A stretch of DNA of 64,000 bases from Protula sp. h YS-2021 (taxonomy: Eukaryota > Annelida > Polychaeta > Sabellida > Serpulidae). Location: assembly GCA_949752745.1 (NCBI GenBank), contig OX457026.1, forward strand, positions 39,219,394-39,283,393, written 5' to 3'. The position numbers and the translations under genes were made by a program. Positions 1-13,338 of the stretch are shown here, in pieces; the stretch's first letter is position 1; every line of letters starts with the position of its first letter. Under the pieces are notes generated by a model. That model searched no databases. It worked only from the letters and a program-made list of their open reading frames with translations, and was not told where the DNA came from.

Positions 1-146
1 CATACACTGTTCAAATATCGATACTGGTGTGTGCGAAGAAATTCAAACAGCAGCACACAGGTACAAAATGGTTTTGAAAACTACCTCTAAGCACGGAGAG
101 CCAAGTTTGAATTGCCCCCTTTTTTAACTAGAGCAGTGTATATAGC

Positions 147-2214
147 CAACATATTCCCCACAGGACCACTATCAGTTAAACACGGCCATCAATAGTCAAT
201 CAAGAGCTAAAAATTCCCGAGTCCAGTTGGTGCCTTTTCCTTGGACGAACCTAGTCCATTTACAACACCGATTTGTGTATGTTTGCATAGAAGCTACATA
301 CGAAGTTTCATTAAAATCCCTGCAGTTGTTCTTGAGATATCGCGTTAACAAACTCATTCCGATGCTGAATAATTTCCAGGATTTGGTAAATTTCAAAGTG
401 CATTTGGCTCATTTTCCTTGGGTCAACCTAACGGTAACTGGTCAACTGGGCGCCAGGTCAACTGGGCGACAAAAAAGTCAACTGGGCGACACCTCTGGGG
501 TCAACTCGGCGACAAAAAATGTCCAACTGGGCGACAGAAAAAAGTCAAATGGGCGACAGTAGAAGTCAACTGGGCGACAAAAAAATCTTATGTTTTACAT
601 TTTGGACTTATTGCAAAATGGTTATTTGTAGAGATTAGGAAATTATGAAATTTGAATTACAAACAAATTGTGTCTCTGCTGTCAACTAACTCTTTATTTC
701 ACTATAACCAAGCGTGTACAAACCGAGATGAAAGTGAGCTTCATTTGTGGGTATTCTGATTTGAATTGCAATCATGTAAACGGTTCGTCAATAGGTATTA
801 AGATAAGTGTTGTTAAATGTGTTTCGAGTCCCGTATTTTAGAGAATTGCAATTATTGATATCAATAATAACAACACCATTTTTGATCTCAAGAATTGCTT
901 CTTTTTTGTACAGTAAAAAATTTAAAGAAAGATTCTGTATACAAGGACCAGTCATTATTTATTTACAGATGTGTGTTTCTGAATTTTTTATTTTAAAAAA
1001 AAATAGACTCATGTTTTGATATAAATAATCAATTTTTTAGATCACAATGTCATTTACAGATTTTAATGTACAAATTAAAAAAGTCTTATTTTGAAATAAT
1101 GATATCTTAAATAAATTCTTGATATCAATAAAACGAAAATGAATTATGGAGCTCAAAATTAATATTTTGCTCTCAAATATTTCATTTTTGCTATCAAGAA
1201 TTGAATTTTTGATATCAATAAATATTTCTTGATATCTCTAAATATTTATTGATATCAAGAATACCTTTAGAGATATCAGAAATACAATCACAGATAACGA
1301 AAATTAATTCCTGATGTCAAAATATGGATTTTTCGAGATTAAAAATTAATTCTTTATATCAAAAAATCATTTTTACATTTCATACATCTCTGTTGGTACA
1401 CGCTCGATTATAGTGACATAAAGAGTTAGTTGATAGCAGAGACAAAACTTTTTTTGTAAGTCAGATTTCATAATTTCCTATTCTCTACAAATAACCAGTT
1501 TGCATTAAGTCCAAAATGTAAAACATAAGATTTTTTTGTCGCCCAGTTGACTTCTACTGTCGCCCAGTTGACTTTTTTGTCGCCCAGCTGACTTTTTTTG
1601 TCGCCCAGTTGACTCCAGAGTTGTCGCCCAGTTGACTTCGCTGTCGCCCAGTTGACTTGGCGCCCTGTTGACCTGGCGCCCAGTTGACTAGGAACCAACC
1701 TAACCTATGGACAATACCGATCCCTGTTGGTGCCCACAGAATAATCACACCAAGTTTCATTAAAATCCTTGCAGTTGTTCTTGAGATATCGTCTCAACAA
1801 TAGTCAATCAACAGCTGAAATTTTCTAAGTCCACCTGGTCCATTTTCCTTGGACGCACCTCGCCCATTTACAATACCGATTTGTGTTTGTTCCCATGGAA
1901 GCTACATACTAAGTTTCATTAAAATCCTTGCAGCAGTTTTTAAGTTATCGTATCAACAAGCTCACACAATAGCCATTCAAGAGCTGAAATTTTGCAAGTC
2001 CAACTGGTCCACGTTTCTTGGACGTATCTGGCCCATTTCAATACCGATCTGTGTTTGTTCCCATAGAAGCTACATACCAAGTTTCATTAAAATCCTTGCA
2101 GCAGTTTTTAAGTTATCTTGTTAACAAGGTCTTGATGACCGACCGACAGACCGACCGACAGACCGACACGCGGTCGATCGGATATATTCGGCACAGGTTC
2201 TACCTGTGAGGAAT
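147..2214 (+). repeat. interspersed repeat family 1, copy A, interrupted
   Basis: Starts TATTCCCCACAGG and ends in a degenerate CTGTGAGGAATA after a run of GACCGACA. Internal units share phrases such as CCATTTACAATACCGAT, AAGTTTCATTAAAATCC and a GAGATATCG-like end, repeated about every 150 bases. It is interrupted by the fold-back element at 430-1,690. Non-coding. Confidence 0.6.
430..1690. mobile_element. fold-back type DNA element with long terminal inverted repeats
   Basis: Left arm 436-705 carries direct repeats of GTCAACTGGGCGACA then TTATGTTTTACATTTTGGAC. The right arm 1,408-1,686 is the inverse, with GTCGCCCAGTTGACT repeats. The core is AT-rich with many short TTGATATCA-type palindromes and no transposase-like frame, so it is non-autonomous. 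It sits inside repeat family 1. Confidence 0.7.
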
Positions 2215-3026
2215 AAGCCAAATGTGTCTTTGACCAGGGGAACAGAGCGAAAACCCCCACGGCCTAACCCCCCGACCCTAACCCCCTCGTCAATCCCCCC
2301 CCCCTCGACTAAACCCCCCGGCGGCCTTACCCCCCCCCCCCCCCCCGTTCTCAAAGAAAATGTGTAATGATAATTTGTTCTGGCGCCTCCTTTCGCACTC
2401 GTACGGAACACAGACATCTGTCAGATTTTTTTTTTTTTTTATTGCTTTACGTACAAATGCCCTTGGTACAATATCTTTGGATTCGCAGATCTGTCGGTCG
2501 GTCATGATGGTAGCATGATTTTTTCATAGTTGTTACTTTTTGGTTTCTTTTTATTAGGCGTTTCAAAGAAAAAACTTAAAAAATTTCCTTCGCCGTTTTG
2601 TCCGGTGTTGCACTTTTGTCTCCGTGTTGGCCGTCGCCGTTTTGGTCTTTTCCGTTGTGGCCATCGCCGTTTTGGAAGTCGCCGTTATGTCCGGATACCT
2701 AAAAAAATCCCCGCCCAAACATTTTTTGGACGCATGGTTAGACATTTAAGAGGTATTACGAAACAATACATGAATATTTAAAAATAACATACCTGGACCC
2801 CAGATCCGTTGGACATTTTTATGGTCGGGCCTCTCCTGTATCTCCCTGGTGCGACGTTTCATGTGCCGCAGGTTTCATTCAGCGTGTACGGAGAACTGTT
2901 CATGGACGCTGCTCATTGGACCTGAAATAACATTTCACAAGCGTCGTTCAGTATTACTTTAGCCGTTGTGTACTCATGACATAGCATATAAATACTGGAC
3001 GAGATACATTACGCGTTCGACTTCAG

Positions 3027-3165
3027 CTAGCTTTTGTGACACGCTAGCTTCTGTGATATGCTAGCTTTTGTGACACGCTAGCTTTTGTGACACGCTAGCT
3101 TTTGTGACACGCTAACTTTTGTGACACGCTAGTTTCTGTAACACGCTAGCTTTTGTGACACGCTG
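3027..3165 (+). repeat. short tandem repeat, about 18-bp unit
   Basis: Eight or so copies of GCTAGCTTTTGTGACAC. Flanking DNA to 4,780 shows no supported gene. Open frames there (for example 3,637-3,885) have no recognisable features. Confidence 0.8.
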
Positions 3166-4779
3166 TCTTCGCAATACTCAATGGTAAAACAACAATTTTC
3201 AAGAAAAGGGTACGAACGACTGGTGGATATTTTGACAAAAAATCGGCCCAAAAAGTAATATTTGTGCGTTTTTGTCACAGCTGTTTTCTACACACTTTAT
3301 TGCTTACCTTTGTTGTAAATACAAAGATATATCCACTTTAATTGTGCATATTTTGATGATATTTCTACATCTTTTCTTCAAACCCGACCGAACTTTCCAT
3401 TTCGCTTTTGCACACGGCTTTGGTAACAATCGCAATTCTTCGATACCCTCTCAGAGTTGTAACCAGTCAGGGCTAGGACGGCCCTTGTTACACTCGGCGA
3501 GTACAACCGCAACGAAGGAAAACGAGGTTGTACTGTCATTGGTTGGTCAGGAACATGGCTGGAACTGCAAGACATAGGCAGATTTCTGCAGAAAATATAT
3601 GTTGAATTTGACAGGCGCAAACCTTCAAAATGTAATATGGCTTTTGACCGAGATAATGTATTTTTCATGAAATACAAAACTGGTAACCATGAATTAAATT
3701 ATCTGGTGTACTACGGATTACAGCGCTTCCCTGCAAACACCTGTGCATACAATATTGCTATGGGTGGATTTCACAACACACTGGTTAATAAAAAGTCTGC
3801 AAACTTCATTCACATGCACCAGTCAAATATGTTAGAGGCCAGCACCAGACCATCTGAGGCCAGCACCAGACCAGCTGAGGCCTGATACACCATAATTTTG
3901 GGAGGGGGTCACCAGAGAGCAGTCTCACATTTTGTTCTCAACAGTACCGTATATAATGTGATAACACTACATCAGATCTGGATATAATTTGGTTGTCAGT
4001 GATGAAAACCAAACATGTTTTCCGTTACATCTATTTATCGTTGTGATTTAGCTGTGGCCAAAAAAGCAATCCCACCCCCCCCCCCGACATTTGAGCAACA
4101 TCTGTGACACAATACAGAACAGTGCATAACAATAAAATGTTGTTTTTATTTTATATTTCATTTTATTTATTTATTTTTGGTATTTAGCTGCGGCCAAAAG
4201 TTTACTTTCTGCAACGTCTAAACAACGTCTTTGTTGCAATCACCGGAAATGGACCCCTGAGAGGGCGCTTCAAATAGAACAAAATGAGGACGTTTAATAT
4301 GAGAATTTCAGAAGTTCAAAATTGTTTGCCACTTACAGTTAAAACAAAATTTTCATCAAATTTCCCTTCAAACAAATCATGCGTTACCGAATGACCAAAT
4401 AGCTTACAACTGCTATTTCTAGATGGCGATTTACGATCACTTTTCTGTACAACGTCTCTCTTTTTTGGTGCTTTTATTTATTTTATATTTTTAAAGTTAG
4501 CATAAGTTTTAGCCCAGCTTATGTTATACGAAAGCGGGGGGGGGGGGGGGACTAACAAACCTTTTCTATTACCTTGAGAACGGAGGACTTCCGGTTGAGG
4601 AATACGAACACCACATGAGCCAAAAGGCACGCTCCGCTCACGACCAGCTTTCTGCTCATTTTTCAGCATACATCTTCGTCCTGGGATAATTTATCGGTCA
4701 GAGTGAGAAAAAATATACACGTTTTGAAATTCGTGGAATTGTTCTGACCATAATATTCTGCTATCTAAAAGAAAGTTTA

Positions 4780-5090
4780 AACATAAATCAAAACATTGCC
4801 TATTTTCAACAAGTCGCCATTCGTCATTTTTGGTCGAACCGAAAAATAACGCGACGTCGTACAATTTCAATATATATATTTTCACTGTATCAACAATCAA
4901 AAGCCAGCGTTGAATAGCGGCTGAGATATCGCGTGCACGAAGTTACACTAAAACAATGCCTATTTTCAAAAAGTCGCCATTTCGTCATTTTTTGGTCGAA
5001 TCGAAAAATAATGCGACGTCGCACAACTTCAATATATATATTTTCACTGTATCAACAATCAAAAGCCAGGGTTGAAAAGCGGCTGAATTG
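4780..5090 (+). repeat. interspersed repeat family 2, two tandem copies
   Basis: Two copies of about 150 bases with CATTGCCTATTTTC, AAGTCGCCAT, GCGACGTCG and TATATATATTTTCACTGTA. Further copies are at 6,085-6,320 and inverted at 6,375-6,515. Confidence 0.7.
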
Positions 5091-6084
5091 AAGCACCCCA
5101 CATCCTCCCCTGCCACCCCCGTGACGTTGAAATTGTGGACGAATCAGCTCCACATATGTGCTGTTCTGATGCAGGCATAACAATCTGAGTAATGATGTCC
5201 TCCTTATAGCTCGGATAAAATTATTGTTAAGAAATAGGTAACGTTTCATCGCAAGATGTCTCTTGTAAATATGAACTTCGTAGAGTTGTCACTTGGCCTA
5301 AAATATGCTTTACCTATTCAGTAAACGTTGCGACGTCGGTCCAGCGTCGTTTCTGAGTTTTGAGACGTTGACCAAGCTAAACTGCAATATTGGACCTGGT
5401 TCTAAATTGGTTGTGATTGACGTCTAATCAACATCTTTGACACAATGTTGAATGGACGTTGGATAAGCAACGTTGTTCAAACCAGACGTTGCTTTGGTCG
5501 CAACCAAAAATCCACTTTCCCCGACGTTTAATCAACGTCTTTGTTGCAACGTTGGATAAATGTAGAATAATTGACGTTGTATAGACGTCTGCGACACAAC
5601 CAGACACCTCATCACGTTATTTGTCACATGAAATGGAAGCCATGACAGGTCGCTTCGAAAATACGGAAATTCCAGGGTTACCGGATGATCCAAGAATGGG
5701 ATTACTTTGGCGTAGCGGCGTCAGGGACTCAATATGTCAAAATTCAAGTTCCCCCTCTGCCTGTGAGGTTGAATTTGTCGAAGAATTAGCTGTCTATATG
5801 GCGATTCTAGACTGACATTTTCCCGACATTTTTGCAAGTTCGCTCTCCTGACTTCTATAAAACGTTGGGAAATAATCGTTGTTTCCACTTACATTTGCAA
5901 CCTTTGCGCAACTTTGATTAGACGCTGGATAAACGACGTCTATCCAGCGTCACCACTTCGATGTTGTTGAACTCCCATCAATTCATTAAAAAAAAAAACA
6001 GGTTATCAGTAAAACTGATGAATGTCTCCCGTCACGAACTATGGTCGAATCGTTGCACTGTACTGTAGGCAGCAGAAATACTAA

Positions 6085-6540
6085 AACATTGCCTATTTGC
6101 AACAAGTCGCCATTTCGTCCTTTTTTTGGTCGAATAAAAATAATAATGCCACGTCGCACAACTTCAATATATATCTTTTCCCTGTAGCAAAATCAAAAGC
6201 CAGGGTTGCATAGCGGCTGAGATATCGCTTGCACAAATTTGTGCTTCCAAGTGTCGCCAGACGGACGGACGGACGAACAGACCCGAATACTATAGTCCCC
6301 CGCTCCGCGGCGGGGGACTAAAAAACGTCTCATTTCCACATAGCTGGGCACCAGATGTCGCTCCCTTTGTCTGTCCGTTCGTTCGCCTGGCGACACTTGG
6401 AAGCACAAATTTGTGCAAGCGATATCTCAGCCGCTATTCAACCCTGGCTTTTGATTGTTGCTACAGTGAAAATATATATATTGAAGTTGTGCGACGTCGC
6501 ATTATTTTTCGATTTGACTATAGTTCGTGGCGGGGGACAT
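6085..6540. repeat. family 2 inverted pair around a GC hairpin
   Basis: A forward copy, ending in GACGGACGGACGGACG and a hairpin CCCCCGCTCCGCGGCGGGGG near 6,298, is followed by a second copy in reverse orientation from about 6,375. The arms match over roughly 140 bases. It may be two head-to-head insertions or one fold-back element. Confidence 0.6.
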
Positions 6541-6799
6541 TCATCAATTTCACTGATACCTTTTTATAATTTGATTTTGCACGTAAACCCTTTTCTTTGG
6601 AGACGTTACTTTCATATTAAATTTTAATGGGCACTTATTACATTTGAAGTAACAACTTTGTTGGAAACAATTAAGGTTTTGCCAAAATCATTAATATTTA
6701 GATTTGTCTCATCTCCATGTTCCTCGCATTCGTAGCACTATCCCACTTATTTATGGCATTTTAACATAAAACTTGCATTGAAACTAGAGCAGTGTGCAT

Positions 6800-7071
6800 A
6801 GCCCACATATTCCCCACAGGCCCACCATCAGTTAAACACGGCCATCAATAGTCAATCAAAAGGTGAAATTTTCCAAGTCCAGCTGGTCCATTTTCCTTGG
6901 ACGAACCTGGCCCATTTACAATATCGATCTGTGTGTGTTCACATAGAAGCCACATACCAAGTTTCATGAAAATCCTCACATGAGTTTTTGAGTTATCGTG
7001 CTAACAAGCTCTTGATGACAGACCGACCGACACGCGGTCGATCGCATATATTCCCCCTGTGGGGAATAAAT
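6800..7071 (+). repeat. interspersed repeat family 1, copy B
   Basis: A compact copy: TATTCCCCACAGG at the left, GACCGACCGACACGCG near the right, and CCCTGTGGGGAATA at the end. The two ends are inverted repeats, so this looks like a short non-autonomous transposon. Confidence 0.7.
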
Positions 7072-7818
7072 AAGGAGTCTTTTAGATTTACCTGAAATGG
7101 GTTTCCTCATGCATGTTTATCTTTCGATATATGCAGTATTTTATAAACCCTCTTCATGTATTTCTAAGCCGTTCAATCAATGGCGCTCGCAAGGGGCAGC
7201 AGCATGCAGTGGCAGCCGATGTACAGTGTAACCAATCCGATACGAGAGGGTGCCTGTGTTGTGCAACTGGATAGAATCTATTTGATTTCCAAATGCAGAG
7301 ATATAAAACTCAAGAGTGTCGTGGCGAGTACATTAGAGTGGACGCAGATATGGTGTAACTTTTAACAATACACAATTGACACTGTTGTTTGTGAGTTGAG
7401 AGCAGTTGCAGGGCACCGACAGCGAAATCCTCAAGTGTTCTGCCCTCGTACACCTGGGTGTAGGAGTATCTGTGTTCGTGTTGGGTGGGAGGGGGGGATA
7501 TATTTGAGGGCGTGTCTTCTAAGTGTCATCACACTTCTTTCAGGTTGGGATCAGGGGAGAAGGAGGGGGCGGGGGCGTCAGGTGGAGTCTGGCCATTTAA
7601 AGTAAGTATTTCACGCTCTGTTCCTAGTTTATTTCAGTGATAACAAAGGTTTGCTGTGTAGGTTAATTAGGCAGTCATGCATAACATGTATAGCAAATTC
7701 AACAGCACGCCACTCACCGAAATCAGTCTCATCTCAACCAAATTTTCCGATTTTTACCGAACTGAATTTGGGAGTCGAGTTGTGTTTGGACGAAATTATG
7801 GCTAATCTTGTTTGAAAA

Positions 7819-7819
<1 letters not shown>

Positions 7820-7882
<63 letters not shown>
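7820..7882 (+). repeat. (AAT)n microsatellite
   Basis: About 20 uninterrupted trinucleotide repeats. Neighbouring sequence 7,100-8,550 shows nothing I can support as a gene. Confidence 0.95.
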
Positions 7883-7883
<1 letters not shown>

Positions 7884-8559
7884 GCAAGATGAAACACCTC
7901 TCCCCCTACCGTAAACATAGGTCATTCCATGACCTGGAATAAAGCAATTTCCACTGGTCTACGATGTGATCATAATGTAAATTATTTGTAACTCCAGACT
8001 TCCATATACAGTTGACAGACAAACATCTCGTATAGAATGCTACCATCTTCTGCCCTGACTTTCGTGTATGGTCGCGTGTTGATCGGTGTGTGAATGCCAC
8101 TCTTCATAGAAGTCCGTTTCTGTATTTAAAAGAAATCTCAACTTGTTTGGCTACGGCTAGTCAACTTTTTTTTTTCAAACATTTCAAAGATTTTTTTTTC
8201 ATACAATTCTCTGAAATAATAATAACGCATCGAGATGGAATAATTAGCTGTTTATTTACACTAATTGAGGTTACAATTGTTACAGGAAAAGAGGTTTGTT
8301 TTGTTGTTGTTGTTTTTTTTTTTTTAAGTAAACCCATGCTCGGCCGCTGAGTTCCCGGTATTCATACCATGAGGGAAGGAAAGAAAATGATTTGCTGTTT
8401 AGAAAATGTAATGGAATTTTGTCTGGCTCAAAGGTTCTTTTAGAATATGCACATTCAATACGTGATGGGCAGTGTGTGAATGTGGGGCGGGGGTACGTAC
8501 CCTGACTTGTGGGTATCTCAGTCCTCTTTTTCTGTACAAAACCAGGTACAGGTGTTTAA

Positions 8560-9030
8560 TCTGGAAGTGGAATGTGGTCGCTACACACGGGTTTACGATA
8601 CGCCTTTTTATCCGGGTCTAGAAGGCGGTCACTAAAAGACTTTACGCTTTTTTTATTCGGGTCCGGATGGTGGTCTACGATCAGTTTTTACTGAAAGTCT
8701 TTTTTCCAGGTCTGGAAGACCGTCACTAAAACAGGTTTTACTGTACATCTTTTTTAAAATCTGCTTCCGGAAGTTGAGCCCGAAAGGCAGGTTTTAATGT
8801 ATATTTTTTGTCTGAGTCTGGAAACTGGTCATTAAACAGATTTTACTGTGCGTCTTTTTTATCCGGGTATGGAACATGGTCAAGGCAGGTTCTACCGTAC
8901 GTCTTTTAGCTGAATCTGGAAAGTGGTCACTACAAAGAGATTTTACTTTACGTCTTTTTATCCGGGTCTTTAAGTTGATCGTTACAAATATGTTTTACCG
9001 CAGTCTTTTTTATCCGACTGTGGAAAGTAT
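8560..9030 (+). repeat. degenerate tandem repeat, about 60-bp unit
   Basis: Recurring TTTTACTGTACGTCTTTTT, ATCCGGGTCTGGAA and GGTCACTA phrases in diverged copies. A second block occurs at 9,520-9,740. Confidence 0.65.
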
Positions 9031-9519
9031 CCCTACATCATCAAGTCAATACTCCACTGGTAATTTCTCTTCTTTCTTCTTTTTTTATTTGCTAATCGTA
9101 ACCATGCCAAATAGTGAGCTGCTTGTCGTAGCACACATGCAAAATGACCCGCCTATAAAGTGCACAATATTTCCAGGTACCGTAAACCATCCAAACCGCT
9201 ACATAATCATTCCCATATGTCGAACAGCTAAGCAACCAAATGAAAAACTTTTTTCCGGGGGAGGAGGGTGGGAAGCAATGGCTAGACTAGCTAAATACTA
9301 AATACGACCATAACATCCCATAGTCCGTCGTTTTATTTCTGAATTGTGGGTGAGGTGATTCGTTTCCGTCCCCCATGTCCTCTAATTCTGGCGCGCATCT
9401 GACTAAAACGAGACGAGTGAGGGGGGGGGGGGGGGGGGTACGACCTCGTCCATAAGCACTAGTAGCGGATACGTCACCGTACAATTCAACAGTGTGACAT
9501 GTGATCAGTATAAATTGAG

Positions 9520-9740
9520 CTCATACTCTACGTCTTTTTTAACTGGGTGGTCAGCAGAGAGGTTTTACTATAAGTTTTTTTTATCTAGTTTGATTTTTTC
9601 CGATTCTACAATGTGGTCGCTAAAACAGGTTTAACTGTACGTCTTCATACGGTTTGAAGAGGGCAGACACTACGAACAGATTTTACTGTACGTCTCTTTG
9701 ATCCGGGTCTTAAAGGTCGTCGCTACATCACAACTTCTCT
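9520..9740 (+). repeat. second block of the 60-bp degenerate repeat
   Basis: Same phrases as 8,560-9,030 (TACGTCTTTTT, GGTTTTACT, GGTCGCTA). Separated from it by about 490 bases with a poly-G tract at 9,421-9,438. Confidence 0.6.
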
Positions 9741-9962
9741 ATTTCATTGGTGATTTTTTCAGCTTACAGCCAGTCCCCCTCCAACCCCACCCAACCCACG
9801 AACTTCAAATCCAAGTACGGCTCTGAACGCAACCCTAAGCCTTTCACCCCTTTCATTGTGTGGGTTTATACCCACATTGTACTTTCATCCATGATATATA
9901 GCAAATTTTCACAACCATAAAGCACAAGCAAGCAGCCTTAACCAGAGCAGTGTGCACAGCCC

Positions 9963-10238
9963 ACATAATCCCCACATCCCCCCCCCCTCATCAGTTAAAC
10001 ACGGCCATTAATAGTCAATCAAGGGCTGAAATTTTCTAAGTCCAGCTGGTCCATTTTCCTTGGACGAACCTGGCCCATTTACACTACTGATCTGTGTTTG
10101 TTCCCATAGAAGCTACATACCAAGTTTCATTAAAATCCTTGCAGCAGTTTTTAAGTTATCTCGTTAACAAGCTCTTGATGACAGACCGACCGACCGACAC
10201 GCGATCGATCGCATATAATCCCCCTGTGGGGAATAAAT
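9963..10238 (+). repeat. interspersed repeat family 1, copy C
   Basis: About 80-90% similar by eye to copy B, ending CCCTGTGGGGAATA. The left end is spoiled by a poly-C tract. Confidence 0.7.
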
Positions 10239-10489
10239 AGCTGCACAGTGGATGACTGACCTGGGGAGGGAACATTTTTGTGCCCTATTCTGAGCTGCTT
10301 GTCATAACACAAGACAGTAGATGATCCACTTAAAAAGAGAAAACTGAAACAAAGCTTTCAGTAGAGTAAAATCAATAGTCAGAACTGCAAAGACACAAAA
10401 TATTGCGTCATGTTGTGTCCAAACAACTGCAATAACTTGGGCACTGGTTAACAAAGTTATCACTTAACCCCCCCCCCCCTCGTCGATCT

Positions 10490-10880
10490 GGGTGACGTCA
10501 TGCGTTGTCCTATATGCGTAAAACACAATATCAAAAAGGCGGACCCACCTAAGGCATAATCCCACTAAATTTTAAGTTGATCCGGTCTGGCGTTCTCGAG
10601 TTATCGTGTAGCCTGGTGCCCAAAATACGTAATGACGTCATATAACACCATGCGTTGCACTATTTATGTAAAATACAACACGAACCGTCAGATCCACCCA
10701 AGGCATATTCCTACCAAATTTGACACTGATCAGACGTTTCGTTCAGAAGCTATAGTGATAACGCCCTTTTCACGTTCTGGCGTCATATTAAATCATGCGT
10801 TGCCCAATAAGCGTCAAATAAAACCCTGGCCGGCAGACTCATCCGACGCATAATCCCACCAAGTTTGAAGATGATCCAAC
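10490..10880 (+). repeat. degenerate repeat with CRE-like TGACGTCA motifs
   Basis: Diverged units of about 150 bases containing CCACCAAGTTTGAA, GATCCAACGT and ATGACGTCAT. Related arrays occur at 16,010-16,560, 33,110-34,500 and 51,230-53,000. Confidence 0.6.
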
Positions 10881-10934
10881 GTGTCGCTCCAGAGGGAAAC
10901 AGAACAATTCCCGCGGGGAATTTTCCCACGCGGA

Positions 10935-11125
10935 CTTTACTCGTAGGGACTTTTCCCGCGGAGGACTGTTCACGACCAGGACTTTTCCCGCGGAGGACGG
11001 TTCACGACCAGGACTTTTCCCGCGGAGGACTGTTCACGACCAGGACTTTTCCCGCGGAGGACTGTTCACGACCAGGACTTTTCCCGCTGAGGACTGTTCA
11101 CGACCAGGACTTTTCCCGACCTAGG
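10935..11125 (+). repeat. 32-bp minisatellite
   Basis: About six copies built on GGACTTTTCCCGCGGAGGA and CTGTTCACGACCA. It stays open in one frame by chance; no gene is inferred. Confidence 0.85.
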
Positions 11126-11507
11126 ACATTTTCTGCGGATGATAAAAAACTAACAAAAAATAAAACTAATTTATTGCAATTTTTATTTAGTAGTTTTTTA
11201 AAACTTGTAGTACACGTTCGATCTCAATTGTGTTCTCTCCGGTCTCTGATGTTTCTTTTTTTCTATTGTCAACAACTTGCGATGGATTATGCTGCAGGGG
11301 CAGGGTAAATTGTGATTCAGTTAAATGCAATTGAAACTTGATTCACAAATATGTGATGGATTAAAAACAAAAAAGCCTAGATAATGTTCGTTGATTAATT
11401 TCTCTTGACTCTGGCCTTTAGACTCAAGCCAAAAATTCACCATTTTTTATAATTTCCCACGACGTCAATTTTTGGCCCATTTTGACAATAATGCCACGTT
11501 GCACATC

Positions 11508-11509
<2 letters not shown>

Positions 11510-11589
<80 letters not shown>
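11510..11589 (+). repeat. (TA)n microsatellite inside a small inverted-repeat element
   Basis: About 40 TA units. The element ends at 11,721 with CCGTTTCACGGGGGATAA, the same terminus seen at 26,378 and 40,424. Confidence 0.95.
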
Positions 11590-11592
<3 letters not shown>

Positions 11593-12059
11593 CCTTGCAA
11601 GGTTTCAGGTTCCTATGACATACCCTACTATGAGAGGTCGGCCGGACAAAACTTCGTACTTTTTGCGGAAAGACACACGGACGGACCAGCTCATAACTAT
11701 ATCCCTCCGTTTCACGGGGGATAATTATTAGTAGGTCTTTGGGAGACCTGTTTTAGGGGCCTCGTCACTGAATAAATATTAAAGGAGTGATGCCTTATTT
11801 AAACAAAATTGTTTCTAATTTATCAATTTGAGCCTTATACATGTTACAAACTGGTGTTTATGTTTCGAATCACAAAGCTAAAAGGCAGCATTAGCTGTTA
11901 TACGGTAAATATTTGGCTAGATACAAATATTATAGCATTTCGGCAAAATTTTAACAATTTGTGCAAAATCGTACCGAAAAAAAACCGAACCAAACCGAAT
12001 CATTTAAGTGTACCGAACCGAACTGGGGAAATGCCGTATCGTCACACCCCTAATCTTAA

Positions 12060-12720
12060 GTCACACCAGAGAAATGACCTTACTGTCTTGAAGTGTTGGT
12101 TAAAGATATTGGTCATTGGTGCTTAGCTGGATATTGCTTGTTTTTTCGTAATTCAGACAAAATGCCGGAAATATTGACGAAAAACCAATTCTTGTCAAAA
12201 TCGTTACTTGCGCTAGGGATATTATCTTACATTCTTAAAATTTTGAATTATGGAAACGGAAATTAATACCTGTCTGGCTGTAACTTTTTTGGGTGATTCG
12301 TAAACAACATTAATAAAAACGCAATTGACTCTAGGTATTTGGCCTTAATCTCTTGAAATTCTAATTCAAATTGGCAGGCTTTAGTACCCCCTATTATGTT
12401 TTTTTGTAATTCCCCTAAAATAGGTAGAAATATTAGCCAAAAACCAATTTTCATGAAAACGTATCTCCTCCTAAGATTTAAATGGAAACGTCCCAAAATT
12501 CTGATGGAAGGTATATATGTCCACCTGACTCTTACTTTTTTTGACGGTTTGAAAAAAAAAATTTGGCCGAAACACGTGGCTATTACTTTTTTTTGGCGAT
12601 TAACCAAAATTGGCAGATATATTGGCGACAAACCCTTTTGGTATTGAAATCTTAAACTGACGCCAGGTATATAGCCTCACTGTCTTGAAATTTTGGTTAC
12701 AGGTTATACTTATATACCAT
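12060..12720 (+). repeat. degenerate tandem repeat
   Basis: Diverged units share ACTGTCTTGAA, AAAACCAATTTTCATGAAAA and TTTTTTTGTAATTC phrases. AT-rich, non-coding. It lies just past the 3' end of SZT2. Confidence 0.5.
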
Positions 12721-12895
12721 AATTCTTGACATCAGCATTCGTTAGCTGGGGTATTGTACATGGTCACCTTGTTGTTCATTTATTTTTCATACCAACTCCA
12801 TCAGAAAAACAGAAAAATCACAATTTACACAACCTTTTCTCTCATGAAATATGTATCACATGTAAAATTCAATACAATATAAATATTTGTTGTCA

Positions 12896-12901
12896 TTTAT
12901 T
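12896..12901 (-). other. possible SZT2 polyadenylation signal
   Basis: AATAAA on the minus strand, about 440 bases after the stop codon. A second AATAAA lies at 12,779-12,784. The DNA is AT-rich, so chance matches are likely. Confidence 0.25.
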
Positions 12902-13338
12902 TTTTTATACATTTTTTGCCTTTACTTTCTTTTTAAAGACACAAACGAAATTATTTAGGACTCGATATTCTGCTTCATGAAACTGGCTTTGCGATTATTA
13001 CTTAAAATAAATTCTTGAGAGAAAAAAAAACACCACACTAAATTGAACATTAGCGTAATGGTTGTCTTTTGTATGTACCCAATTAATAATACTGACATGA
13101 GAAACGTGAGTATCGCAATTGTAGAACCAAGTTACTTCTGTTCTCTTTACATTCCAGTCTGTTATTACACTCCAGTCTGTTTTTACAATCGGCACTGTAA
13201 AAGCATTATTTCTTTTACTAACACTCTTTTGTGTCACACAGTAATCTTCTGATATCTTTTACTATCTTCAATTTTCTGAACATATACAATACTGTTTTCG
13301 TTGAGCACAAGGTGCAGGCGTCTGTCTTTGAACCTTGA

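Noticed and set aside
3637..3885. Small plus-strand gene
   Set aside because: Sequence looks vaguely protein-like, but no family is recognised and no splice or promoter context supports it.
10865..11308. 147-codon open frame
   Set aside because: Covers the 32-bp minisatellite and AT-rich flank; no homology recognised.
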